Shown here: positions 1 through 6,695 of the stretch, piece after piece
Layout of the letters: each line of letters starts with the position of its first letter
How positions within the stretch are numbered: position 1 is the first letter of the stretch
Assembly: GCA_013362725.1 (NCBI GenBank)
Contig: JABFVP010000076.1
Span: 1-11,986, forward strand
Direction of reading: 5' to 3'
From: Cupriavidus sp.
GTDB taxonomy: Bacteria > Pseudomonadota > Gammaproteobacteria > Burkholderiales > Burkholderiaceae
Length of the DNA stretch: 11,986 nt
Notes under the pieces: model-generated
What the model saw: the letters and a program-made list of their open reading frames with translations, nothing else
Database searches by the model: none
Told to the model about the DNA's origin: nothing
Position numbers and translations under genes: made by a program

Positions 1-1
1 C

Positions 2-409
2 AACCTGAAAGGCTAGTACGACGGCTACGACATAGCCGTGTCCAACTACAACCAGGCGCTGGTCGATGCGCTGCGCGAGACCGCCGACACCATGACCAGC
101 ATCCGCAGCGTCGACAAGCAGATCCAGACCCAGCGCGAAGCGCTGGACCTGGCCGAGCACGCCTACGCGCTGGCCACCACGCGCTACAAGGCCGGGCTGG
201 GCACGCAGCTGACCGTGCTCAACGCGGAAAGCAATGTGCTGCAGCAGCGCCGCCTGGCGACCGACCTGCAGGCGCGGCGGCTGGACCTGCAAATGGGCCT
301 GATGAAGGCGCTCGGCGGCGGCTACCAGGAGCCGGCCGAAGGCCACGAGAGCGTCGCCCACGGCCAGGCGCAACAACCGGTCAACCCCCAGTCGGGCGCC
401 CGCGGCTGA
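2..409 (+). CDS. Outer-membrane efflux channel (TolC/NodT/OprM type), C-terminal fragment with in-frame stop
   Basis: This is the 3' end of an outer-membrane factor, the trimeric channel that carries EmrAB substrates out of the cell. The residues after position 17 read as the last periplasmic helices of the family: YDGYDIAV, then NQALVDALRETAD, then the typical TRYKAGLGTQLTVLNAE and VLQQRR segments that repeat the TolC-like coiled-coil pattern. The open frame enters from the left edge, but codon 14-16 is TAG, between NLKG and YDG. A GTG at 38 is the next possible start, yet it lies inside a helix and has no ribosome site, so it is unlikely to be real. A rare ATA codon (32-34) sits beside it. 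The gene is therefore either truncated by mutation or misread at the window edge. emrA follows after 44 nt, which fits an outer-membrane channel-emrA-emrB operon. The family call is firm; the exact subfamily is not. Confidence 0.8.
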
Positions 410-453
410 TCCGCGCACCCGGTGATCGCAGACAAGATTATCCAGAAGACATC

Positions 454-1695
454 ATGAGCAACAACCAGCAAGCGGCCGCCACCCACACTCCCCAGCAAGC
501 CGCGGCCACCCCTCCCAACGGCAAGCGCAAGCGCATGCTGCTGTCGCTGACCGCGGCGATCGTGGTCGCCGGCATTGGCTACGGCGTGTACTGGGGGCTG
601 TATGCCCGCCATTTCGAAAGCACCGACGATGCCTATGTCGCCGGCAACGTGGTCCAGGTCACGCCGCTGGTGGGCGGCACGGTAGTGTCCATCGCCGCCG
701 ACGATACCCAACTGGTCACCGCCGGCCAGCCGCTGATCCAGCTCGACCGCGCCGACACGCAGGTGGCGCTGGAACAGGCCGAGGCCCAGCTGGCCCAGGC
801 CGTGCGCGAAGTGCGCACGCTGTACGTCAATAACGGCTCGCTCGCCGCCAACGTGGCACTGCGCGAGGCCGACGTGGCCAAGGCCCGCGACGACCTGCGC
901 CGGCGCCAGGCCATCGCCGGCTCGGGCGCGGTATCGAATGAAGAGATTTCGCACGCGCAAGCCGCGCTCAAGGGCGCCGAGTCGGCGCTTCTGGCCGCGC
1001 GCGAGCAGCTGGCATCGAACAAGGTGCTGACCGACCAGACCACGGTCGAGAACCACCCCAACGTGCAGCGCGCCGCCGCCAACCTGCGCTCGGCCTACCT
1101 GTCGTTCGCGCGCTCGGCGCTGCCGGCGCCGGTGACCGGTTACGTCGCCAAGCGCTCGGTGCAGGTCGGCCAGCGCGTGGCCGCGGGCGCGCCGCTGATG
1201 GCGGTGGTGCCGCTGGACCAGGTCTGGGTCGACGCCAACTTCAAGGAAGTGCAGATCACGCATATGCGCATCGGCCAGCCGGTGACGCTGGAAGCCGACG
1301 TCTATGGCTCCAAGGTCGAATACCGCGGCAAGGTCGCGGGCTTCTCGGCCGGCACCGGCTCGGCGTTCTCGCTGCTGCCGGCGCAGAACGCCACCGGCAA
1401 CTGGATCAAGGTGGTGCAGCGCCTGCCGGTGCGCATCGCGCTGGATCCGCAGCAGCTCAAGGACCATCCGCTGCGCGTGGGCCTGTCGATGACGGTCAAG
1501 GTCGACGTGCGCCGCGAGGAAGGCGCCGCCATGGCCGCCGCCGCGACCGCCCGGCCGATGCAGACCGACGTCTATGACAAGGTGGCGCAGGATGCCGACC
1601 AGCTGATCGCGCGCATCATCGCCGCCAACAACGGCGGCCGCGGCACCGGCCTGTCCTCGGCCAGCGCCGCCAACGCCAAGCCGGCCAACACCTGA
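454..1695 (+). CDS. emrA: EmrA-type membrane-fusion (HlyD family) subunit of a multidrug efflux pump
   Basis: Periplasmic adaptor linking the EmrB exporter in the inner membrane to the outer-membrane channel. The 413-residue protein has a polar Gln/Ala-rich cytoplasmic tail (1-27), one membrane helix at about 28-50, and the family's STDDAYVAGN segment (about 57-66), where the first lipoyl half begins. A long Ala/Glu-rich alpha-hairpin follows (about 97-205). The second lipoyl half and beta-barrel contain PAPVTGYV, VDANFKE, and the EmrA hallmark running from SAFSLLPAQNATGNW to VQRLPVRI. The C-terminal tail is longer and more Ala/Asn-rich than in E. coli EmrA, which has about 390 residues. The ATG at 454 is preceded by a weak AGAAG at 444-448 and gives the expected N-terminus. 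The stop lies 2 nt before emrB, so the two are almost certainly translated from one message. No regulator of the pump lies in the window. Confidence 0.93.
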   Translation: MSNNQQAAATHTPQQAAATPPNGKRKRMLLSLTAAIVVAGIGYGVYWGLYARHFESTDDAYVAGNVVQVTPLVGGTVVSIAADDTQLVTAGQPLIQLDRADTQVALEQAEAQLAQAVREVRTLYVNNGSLAANVALREADVAKARDDLRRRQAIAGSGAVSNEEISHAQAALKGAESALLAAREQLASNKVLTDQTTVENHPNVQRAAANLRSAYLSFARSALPAPVTGYVAKRSVQVGQRVAAGAPLMAVVPLDQVWVDANFKEVQITHMRIGQPVTLEADVYGSKVEYRGKVAGFSAGTGSAFSLLPAQNATGNWIKVVQRLPVRIALDPQQLKDHPLRVGLSMTVKVDVRREEGAAMAAAATARPMQTDVYDKVAQDADQLIARIIAANNGGRGTGLSSASAANAKPANT

Positions 1696-1697
1696 TC

Positions 1698-3308
1698 ATG
1701 GCAACCTCCCCCTCCGCGGCACCGGCCGCGCCCGGCGCCGGCGCCGCGCCGGCGCGGACCCTGCCACAGCAACCGCAGCCGCTGACCGGCGGCAAGCTGG
1801 TGCTCGGCACCATCGCGCTGTCGCTGGCCACGTTCATGAACGTGCTGGACTCGTCGATCGCCAACGTGTCGATCCCGGCGATCTCGGGCGACCTGGGCGT
1901 GGCGCCCAACCAGGGCACCTGGGTCATTACCTCGTTCGCGGTGGCCAATGCAATCTCGGTGCCGCTGACCGGCTGGCTGACCACGCGCTTTGGCGCGGTG
2001 CGCCTGTTCATCACCTCGATCCTGCTGTTCGTGCTGGCGTCGTGGCTGTGCGGCGTCGCCCCCAACCTGGAGACGCTGCTGGCCGCGCGCGTGCTGCAGG
2101 GCGCGGTCGCCGGGCCGATGATACCGCTGTCGCAATCGCTGCTGCTGGCGAGTTATCCGCCCGCGAAGAGCACCATGGCGCTGGCGCTATGGGGCATGAC
2201 CACGCTGGTGGCTCCGATCATGGGCCCGCTGCTGGGCGGCTGGATCTCGGACAACATGACCTGGCCGTGGATCTTCTACATCAACGTGCCGGTGGGCATC
2301 CTGACCGCCTATGCCACCTGGGCCATCTACAAGGACCGCGAAACGCCCACCAAGATCCTGCCGATCGACCGCATCGGGCTGGCGCTGCTGGTGATCTGGG
2401 TCGGCTCGATGCAGCTGATGCTGGACAAGGGCAAGGAGCTGGACTGGTTCCACTCAACCGAGATCGTGGTGCTGACGCTGGTGGCGATCGTCGGTTTCCT
2501 GTTCTTCCTGGCGTGGGAGACCTATGAGAAGCATCCCATCGTCGACATCAGCCTGTTCAAGGGCCGCAACTTCAGTTCCGGCGTGGTCGCGATCTCGGTC
2601 GCCTACGGGCTGTTCTTCGGCAACCTGGTGATCCTGCCGCTGTGGCTGCAGACCATCGTCGGCTATACCGCGACCGACGCGGGCATCGTGATGGCGCCGG
2701 TCGGCATCTTCGCGATCCTGCTGTCGCCGGTGATCGGGCGCAACCTGCCGAAGATGGATGCGCGCTGGGTGGCGACCGCGGCCTTCATCACCTTCGGCAT
2801 CGTCAGCCTGATGCGCGCGGGCTTCACCACGCAGGTCGATACCTGGACGCTGATGGTGCCCACGCTGATCCAGGGCGCGGCCATGGCGATGTTCTTCATC
2901 CCGCTGACCTCGATCATCCTGTCGGGCCAGCCGCCGGAGAAGATCCCGGCCGCGTCGGGCCTGTCGAACTTCGTGCGGATTACCTTCGGCGGCATCGGCG
3001 CGTCGATCTCGACCACCGTCTGGGAGAACCGCTCGGCGCTGCATCATGCGCAACTGGTCGAACAGGTCAACCCGTACAACCCGGTTTACCACGACCAGCT
3101 CAACCACCTGATGCAGATGGGCATGAGCCAGGCGCAGGCGGTCGGCGTGATCGAGCGCAATATCACCCAGCAGGCAGCCATGCTTGGCGCCAACGACATC
3201 TTCTGGATCTCGGGCGTGCTGTTCTTCGTGCTGATCGGCTTTGTCTGGCTGACGCGGCCGGCCAAGGGCGGCGCTGGCGGCTCGGCGGATGCGATGGCGG
3301 CGCATTGA
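1698..3308 (+). CDS. emrB: EmrB-type MFS drug exporter (DHA2 family, 14 membrane helices)
   Basis: Proton-driven exporter of the inner membrane that works with EmrA and the outer-membrane channel; EmrB homologues export hydrophobic uncouplers and antibiotics. The protein has 536 residues, slightly longer than E. coli EmrB (about 512). The DHA2 signature FMNVLDSSIANVSIP lies in helix 1 (about 48-62), followed by NQGTWVITSFAVANAISVPLTG in helix 2. The antiporter motif C is represented by VAPIMGPLLGGW (about 173-184), followed by PWIFYINVPVG. A long periplasmic loop before the last helix (about 445-490) and a final helix (about 500-520) complete the 14-helix pattern. The first 30 residues are Ala/Pro-rich and cytoplasmic. 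The ATG comes 2 nt after the emrA stop, with no clear ribosome site of its own, suggesting translational coupling. A strong terminator starts 23 nt after the stop. The substrate cannot be told from sequence. Confidence 0.95.
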   Translation: MATSPSAAPAAPGAGAAPARTLPQQPQPLTGGKLVLGTIALSLATFMNVLDSSIANVSIPAISGDLGVAPNQGTWVITSFAVANAISVPLTGWLTTRFGAVRLFITSILLFVLASWLCGVAPNLETLLAARVLQGAVAGPMIPLSQSLLLASYPPAKSTMALALWGMTTLVAPIMGPLLGGWISDNMTWPWIFYINVPVGILTAYATWAIYKDRETPTKILPIDRIGLALLVIWVGSMQLMLDKGKELDWFHSTEIVVLTLVAIVGFLFFLAWETYEKHPIVDISLFKGRNFSSGVVAISVAYGLFFGNLVILPLWLQTIVGYTATDAGIVMAPVGIFAILLSPVIGRNLPKMDARWVATAAFITFGIVSLMRAGFTTQVDTWTLMVPTLIQGAAMAMFFIPLTSIILSGQPPEKIPAASGLSNFVRITFGGIGASISTTVWENRSALHHAQLVEQVNPYNPVYHDQLNHLMQMGMSQAQAVGVIERNITQQAAMLGANDIFWISGVLFFVLIGFVWLTRPAKGGAGGSADAMAAH

Positions 3309-3331
3309 GCGCGCGGTTCTGCGATGCATGG

Positions 3332-3360
3332 AATGGCCCCGGTTCGGGGCCATTTTTTTT
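3332..3360 (+). terminator. Intrinsic terminator after emrB
   Basis: A perfect 9-bp stem AATGGCCCC / GGGGCCATT (3332-3340 with 3346-3354) closes a 5-nt loop GGTTC and runs straight into eight T residues (3353-3360). This is a textbook Rho-independent terminator for plus-strand transcription, so the efflux operon ends here and the IclR gene needs its own promoter. On the minus strand no T-run follows, so it should act in one direction only. A second small hairpin, GCCGG-CCT-CCGGC (3361-3373), follows immediately. Confidence 0.92.
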
Positions 3361-3388
3361 GCCGGCCTCCGGCAAGGGAAATTTCCTC

Positions 3389-3417
3389 TTGTGTTCCGCC
3401 CCCCATCGCCCTATGAT
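3389..3417 (+). promoter_or_regulatory. Putative sigma70 promoter for the IclR gene cluster
   Basis: TTGTGT (3389-3394) and TATGAT (3412-3417) are separated by 17 nt. The -10 box matches 5 of 6 consensus bases and the -35 box 3 of 6. It is the best promoter-like pair between the emrB terminator and the IclR start, and it lies in the most AT-rich patch of the area. Transcription would begin near 3424, immediately upstream of the GGAAC/GTTCC repeats, a layout suited to repression. A lone GTTCCG half-site (3393-3398) overlaps the -35 box. This is predicted by eye only. Confidence 0.45.
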
Positions 3418-3433
3418 TTGCCAACCGAATTAT

Positions 3434-3459
3434 GGAACTTATGTTCCGAAAAACGGAAC
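3434..3459 (+). promoter_or_regulatory. Putative operator of the IclR-type regulator (overlapping inverted repeats)
   Basis: Two inverted repeats share one arm. GGAAC-TTAT-GTTCC occupies 3434-3447, and GTTCCG-AAAAA-CGGAAC, a perfect 6-bp dyad, occupies 3443-3459. A TTCCG-N5-CGGAA shape is what I associate with binding sites of many IclR-family regulators. The site lies 30-55 nt before the chosen GTG start and just downstream of the predicted promoter, so the likeliest role is autoregulation of the whole cluster. A further half-site GTTCCG at 3393 is 50 bp from the one at 3443, about five helical turns. Confidence 0.6.
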
Positions 3460-3477
3460 CAAATAATGGACGCAGGT

Positions 3478-3484
3478 GGAGAGG
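3478..3484 (+). promoter_or_regulatory. Ribosome binding site that sets the IclR start at GTG 3489
   Basis: GGAGAGG lies 4 nt before GTG 3489 (its GGAG core is 7 nt away). It is the only strong Shine-Dalgarno sequence near any in-frame start. The longer reading from ATG 3432 would put the operator inside the coding sequence and add 19 residues with no family likeness, so GTG 3489 is preferred. Confidence 0.65.
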
Positions 3485-3488
3485 CGAA

Positions 3489-4277
3489 GTGAGCATTCTT
3501 GACGGCGTGGAGAGCGTACTGGAGCTGTTCGGGCACGGCCGCCACGAGATCACGTTCAACGATGTGCTGGAAGAACTGGGACTGGCCAAGAGCTCGGCCT
3601 CGCGCCTGCTCGCCCAGATGGTGCGCTACCGGCTGCTGGAGCTGCAGCCGGCTACACGGCGCTATCGCCCCGGCACACTGGTGATCCGCGCGGCGCAGGC
3701 TGCCACGCAGGCGCACCCCTTCGACGACCAGTGCCGCGAGATCCTTGCCGCGCTGTCGGATTCGACCGGGTTCACCGCTTACCTGTCGATGCTCGACGGC
3801 ACCGACACCGTGGTGCTGCAGCGCCTGAACGGCAGCAACCCGGTGCAGGTGCTGTCGCCGCCGGGCGCGCGCCGGCCGGCCTTCACCACCGCCATGGGCC
3901 GCGTACTGCTGTCGCGCCTGCCCGAGACCGAATTCAGCGCGCGCTACGGCGCCACTGGCACACGCAAGCTGCCCGACGCACCGGCCGGATGTCCCGACAC
4001 CGTGGCCGAGTTGCGCGAGCGCGTGGCCACGGCCCGCGCCGAGCGCAGCGCCATCGCTGTCAACGAAGGCATGCCGGGCATCGGCGCCGTTGCCACCACG
4101 CTGGCCGATCCACTCTCCGGCGACGTGCGCGGGCTGTGCCTGTCTTTCACCGCGATGCAGGTCAGCCAGGCCCAGGCACGCGCGCTGCGCGAGACGCTGG
4201 TGCAGGCGGTGGCACCGGTCGGACAGCGAATCGGCGATCCGCTCTGGCTCCATCCCGGCGAGATTGCCGCCCAATAG
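3489..4277 (+). CDS. IclR-family transcriptional regulator
   Basis: DNA-binding regulator with a winged helix at the N-terminus and an IclR effector-binding domain behind it. From GTG 3489 the protein has 262 residues, normal for the family. Residues 1-65 hold the winged helix: VESVLELFG opens helix 1, ITFNDVLEELGLAKSSASRLLAQM forms helix-turn-helix 22-44, and the wing is RYRLLELQPATRRYRPG. The effector domain carries the conserved AFTTAMGRVLLSRLP (131-145) and AVNEGMPGIGAVATTLADP (190-208). The ligand is unknown. It is the first gene of a same-strand run with pepE (20 nt on), the DUF1177 gene, aroM and the Bug gene, so it probably controls that set. Dyads just upstream suggest it also controls itself. 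An alternative ATG at 3432 is less likely. The family call is firm, while target and effector are inferred. Confidence 0.9.
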   Translation: MSILDGVESVLELFGHGRHEITFNDVLEELGLAKSSASRLLAQMVRYRLLELQPATRRYRPGTLVIRAAQAATQAHPFDDQCREILAALSDSTGFTAYLSMLDGTDTVVLQRLNGSNPVQVLSPPGARRPAFTTAMGRVLLSRLPETEFSARYGATGTRKLPDAPAGCPDTVAELRERVATARAERSAIAVNEGMPGIGAVATTLADPLSGDVRGLCLSFTAMQVSQAQARALRETLVQAVAPVGQRIGDPLWLHPGEIAAQ

Positions 4278-4297
4278 CCACCCCGCAGCTCAAACCC

Positions 4298-4942
4298 ATG
4301 GAACTCCTGTTACTCAGCAACTCCTCCAGCGACGCGGGCTACCTCGTCCATGCCCACGACGCGATCCGCGAACTGGCCGGCGGGCGCACGCGTGCCTGCT
4401 TCCTCCCGTTCGCCGGCGTTACGCGCGACTGGGACAGCTATGAAGCGCTGGTGCGCGACGCATTGGCTCCGGCCGGTATCGCAGCGCACTCGCCGCACCG
4501 GCTCCCTGATGCCGACTGCGTGCGGACAGTGGAAGCAGCCGAACTGATCATCATCGGCGGCGGCAACACCTTCCGGCTGCTGCAGTGCCTGCGCGAGCGC
4601 GGCCTGCTGCCCGCGATCGCGCGCCAGGTGGATGCCGGCGCCGCACGCTATATCGGCTGGAGCGCCGGCACCAATGTCGCCTGCCCGACCATCCGCACCA
4701 CCAACGACATGCCGGTCGCCGACCCTGGCGGCCTTGATGCGCTCGGGCTGGTGCCGTTCCAGATCAACCCGCACTACTTCAACCTGGCGGTGCTGGGCTT
4801 GCCCGACGGCAACTGGGTGCGCGTATCGGGCGATCGCATGGAGATGGGCGGCGCGCACCGCGCGCGCTGGTTCGTTGGCCAGCAGATCGTGGACGTCGCC
4901 CCCGGCGCATTGTCCGTGCCGGCCTGCGCCGCTGCCGTCTGA
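4298..4942 (+). CDS. pepE: PepE-type dipeptidase (peptidase family S51), internally shortened
   Basis: Cytoplasmic serine peptidase of the class-I glutamine-amidotransferase fold. E. coli and Salmonella PepE split dipeptides with N-terminal aspartate. The protein opens MELLLLSNSS like E. coli PepE and keeps FLPFAGVT (35-42), IIIGGGNTFRLL (84-95), the nucleophile motif GWSAG (Ser122), CPTIRTTNDMP (Asp137) and QINPHY (His159). These match E. coli Ser120, Asp135 and His157 with a constant shift of two. Directly after NPHYFN it jumps to GLPDGNW. As I recall the E. coli protein, about 24 residues including a GETREQR segment belong there. The deletion is in frame, and the 214-residue length compares with about 229 in E. 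coli. The ATG at 4298 matches the family start, but there is no clear ribosome site; the gene lies 20 nt after the IclR stop. Whether the shortened enzyme is active is open. Confidence 0.85.
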   Translation: MELLLLSNSSSDAGYLVHAHDAIRELAGGRTRACFLPFAGVTRDWDSYEALVRDALAPAGIAAHSPHRLPDADCVRTVEAAELIIIGGGNTFRLLQCLRERGLLPAIARQVDAGAARYIGWSAGTNVACPTIRTTNDMPVADPGGLDALGLVPFQINPHYFNLAVLGLPDGNWVRVSGDRMEMGGAHRARWFVGQQIVDVAPGALSVPACAAAV

Positions 4943-4980
4943 GGCATCGTTATCCAGCAAATCCAGGAATCCCAAGCAAG

Positions 4981-5904
4981 ATGTCCATCAAGCAGGTAAT
5001 TGAATCGATCGAACTGCTGTCCGCAGCCAACGTCGACGGCGCAGCCGTCGCTTCTTTGCTGCGCGCTCGCGGCATCGGCGACGTCACGGTGACACGCGTG
5101 GAAGAGAACGGCCTCTACACCGATTTTCTCGCCTGCACCCTGCCCGGCCGCAACCCCGATGCGCCCGCGCTGGGCGTGGTTGGCCGCCTCGGCGGCGTGG
5201 GCGCTCGCCCGGCCGTGACCGGCCTGGTGTCGGATGCCGACGGCGCCATCGTCGCCGTCGCGACCGCGCTGAAGCTGGCCGACATGGCCGCTAGCGGGGA
5301 CGTGCTCACCGGTCCGGTACGGATCCATACCCACATCTGCCCGCACGCCGCCACGCGGCCGCACCAGCCGGTGCCGATGATGAAATCGCCGTTTGCGATG
5401 CGCACGATGATGTCGCACGAAGTCCATCCCGACATGGCGGCGATCCTGTCGGTCGACACCACGCGCGGCAACCGCTTCGTCAACCGCCGCGGCGTGGCGC
5501 TTACGCCGGTGGCCAAGGAGGGTTGGCTGCTGCGCCTGCCGGAGCGGATGCTGGACCTGATGGGCTGGGTCAGCGGCGAACTGCCGACGGTGCTGCCGCT
5601 GACCACCCAGGACATCACGCCGTATGAGAATGGCCTGTGGCATGTCAATTCGATCATGCAGCCGGTCATCGTCACTGCGGCCCCGGTGGTGGGCGTGGCG
5701 CTGACCGCGCAGACCACCGTGCCGGGATGCGCCACCGGCGTCACCAACGCCTTCGACATCGATGTGGCCACGCGCTTCTGCATCGAGGTCGCCAAGCAGT
5801 TCGGCCAGGGCCAGTGCGACTTTTACGATGCCGAGGAATGGGCCGAACTGCAGCGGCGCTACGGCTCGCTGGCCCACCTGCAGACGGTCGGGACCGAAGC
5901 ATGA
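4981..5904 (+). CDS. DUF1177 domain protein
   Basis: A 307-residue cytoplasmic protein without signal peptide or membrane helices that I recognise as DUF1177, a family with no established function. Visible landmarks are GRLGGVGARP (68-77), VSDADGAIVAVATALKLADM (83-102), the His-rich IRTH-like stretch IHTHICPHA with His116, 118 and 122 (115-123), SHEVHPDMAAILSVDTTRGN (145-164) and TTQDITPYENGLWHVNSIMQP (208-228). SDADGAI, followed about 25 residues later by a His/Cys cluster and then an xxILSVDxT strand, is reminiscent of M20/M28/M42 metallopeptidases, but this is inference. The start ATG follows a moderately spaced AGGA (4965-4968). The aroM start overlaps its stop (ATGA), so the two are translated together. 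From memory, DUF1177 and AroM genes are often neighbours, usually beside a transporter gene; here the transport-related gene is a Bug receptor. Confidence 0.85.
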   Translation: MSIKQVIESIELLSAANVDGAAVASLLRARGIGDVTVTRVEENGLYTDFLACTLPGRNPDAPALGVVGRLGGVGARPAVTGLVSDADGAIVAVATALKLADMAASGDVLTGPVRIHTHICPHAATRPHQPVPMMKSPFAMRTMMSHEVHPDMAAILSVDTTRGNRFVNRRGVALTPVAKEGWLLRLPERMLDLMGWVSGELPTVLPLTTQDITPYENGLWHVNSIMQPVIVTAAPVVGVALTAQTTVPGCATGVTNAFDIDVATRFCIEVAKQFGQGQCDFYDAEEWAELQRRYGSLAHLQTVGTEA

Positions 5905-6608
5905 CTGCGGCCGTCTCTCGCCTGCCGCGCGTGGCCTTCGTCACCATCGGGCAGTCGCCGCGGACCGACGTGGTGCCGCAGATGATGGCCGACCTGGGCC
6001 TGCCGGCCGAAGTCGAAGAATTCGGCATCCTCGACGCGCTGGGTCTCGACGAGATCGCCGCGCTGGCGCCGGCCGCGGGAGAGTACCGCTTCGCCAGCCG
6101 CCTGCGCGACGGCACCCAGGCGGTGATGGGCAAGCCGGCGGCCGAGGCCATGCTGGCGCGGCTGATGACGTCGCTCGACGATGGCCGCTTCGACGCGCTG
6201 GTGCCGTTGTGCACCGGCACCGCGCTGCCGCCGATGCAAACGCTGGTGCTGGAGCCGCAGCAGGTGGTGGACCACCTGACGGTGGCGCTGGCGCAGGGCT
6301 GCAAGCGGCTCGGCATCGTGCTTCCGCTGCAGGCGCAGGTGAGCGGCTTTCACCTGATCCAGCCGGTGCCCTGCGAGCTGCGCGTCACGCATGCATCGCC
6401 TTACACCGATAGCGCCGATACCGACACCGGCCGCTTCGCGCAGGCGGGCGCGGAACTGCGCGGCTGCGACCTGGTGGTGATGCACTGCATGGGCTACACC
6501 GAAGCCATGCGCGCCACGGTGGCGCGCCATGCGCAGGCGCCGGTGCTGTTGTCGAACCGCATGGTGGCAAGGCTGCTGGGACAGGTACTAGGCGGCGCGG
6601 CGAGCTGA
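5901..6608 (+). CDS. aroM: AroM-family protein
   Basis: A 235-residue cytoplasmic protein of the AroM family. The function is unknown; E. coli aroM was named only for its linkage to aroL and its TyrR control. Recognisable parts are VAFVTIGQSPRTDV near the start (11-24), EFGILDALGLDEI (40-52), LAPAAGEY (55-62), GIVLPLQAQ (138-146), VVMHCMGYTEAMR (192-204) and the C-terminal PVLLSNRMVARL (214-225), which closely resembles E. coli AroM. The fold belongs with the Asp/Glu/hydantoin racemase-like proteins. Cys104 (PLCTG) and Cys196 (MHCMGY) sit where that superfamily keeps its catalytic pair, whereas E. coli AroM, as I recall it, has only the second. The ATG lies inside the end of the DUF1177 gene (4-nt ATGA overlap), so the two products are probably made in step. 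The longer frame reaching back to 5637 is an artefact of reading through that gene. Confidence 0.85.
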   Translation: MTAAVSRLPRVAFVTIGQSPRTDVVPQMMADLGLPAEVEEFGILDALGLDEIAALAPAAGEYRFASRLRDGTQAVMGKPAAEAMLARLMTSLDDGRFDALVPLCTGTALPPMQTLVLEPQQVVDHLTVALAQGCKRLGIVLPLQAQVSGFHLIQPVPCELRVTHASPYTDSADTDTGRFAQAGAELRGCDLVVMHCMGYTEAMRATVARHAQAPVLLSNRMVARLLGQVLGGAAS

Positions 6609-6655
6609 TACGCCGCTCACGCCATTCGCACACGCAGCGAACGCATTCCGGGTAA

Positions 6656-6680
6656 GGGCAAGCCCGCTGACAAATTGCCC
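6656..6680 (+). repeat. Inverted repeat between aroM and the Bug gene
   Basis: GGGCAA (6656-6661) pairs with TTGCCC (6675-6680) across 13 nt. A competing smaller hairpin, GGGC-AA-GCCC, occupies 6656-6665. It lies in the 96-nt gap between aroM and the receptor gene and ends just before the alternative ATG at 6681. There is no T-run, so it is not an intrinsic terminator. It could stabilise or separate the downstream message, but it may also be chance in GC-rich DNA. I see no convincing promoter in the gap. Confidence 0.3.
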
Positions 6681-6691
6681 ATGACACTGCT

Positions 6692-6695
6692 GGAG
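6692..6695 (+). promoter_or_regulatory. Ribosome binding site that sets the Bug gene start at ATG 6705
   Basis: GGAG lies 9 nt before ATG 6705. The in-frame ATG at 6681 and TTG at 6675 lack a ribosome site at proper distance, since the nearest purine-rich stretch is about 20 nt away. They would also put ten extra residues with acidic Glu side chains in front of a normal signal peptide. Confidence 0.55.

Noticed and set aside
322..1467. Long open frame on the minus strand opposite emrA
   Set aside because: It is rich in Arg, His and Gly with no domain pattern, and it is the antisense shadow of a clearly coding emrA in GC-rich DNA. The same applies to the other long antisense frames over emrB, pepE, DUF1177, aroM, the Bug gene and truB.
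3377..3386. Palindrome GGAAATTTCC near the promoter, similar to half-sites of E. coli IclR boxes
   Set aside because: The E. coli box has a spacer between the arms that is absent here, and the GTTCCG dyads closer to the start are a better operator. It is kept only as a possible accessory site.
3731..4297. Upstream extension of the pepE frame through the IclR gene
   Set aside because: The residues before MELLLLSN are Arg/Ala-rich shadow translation of the regulator. The family start is exactly at ATG 4298.
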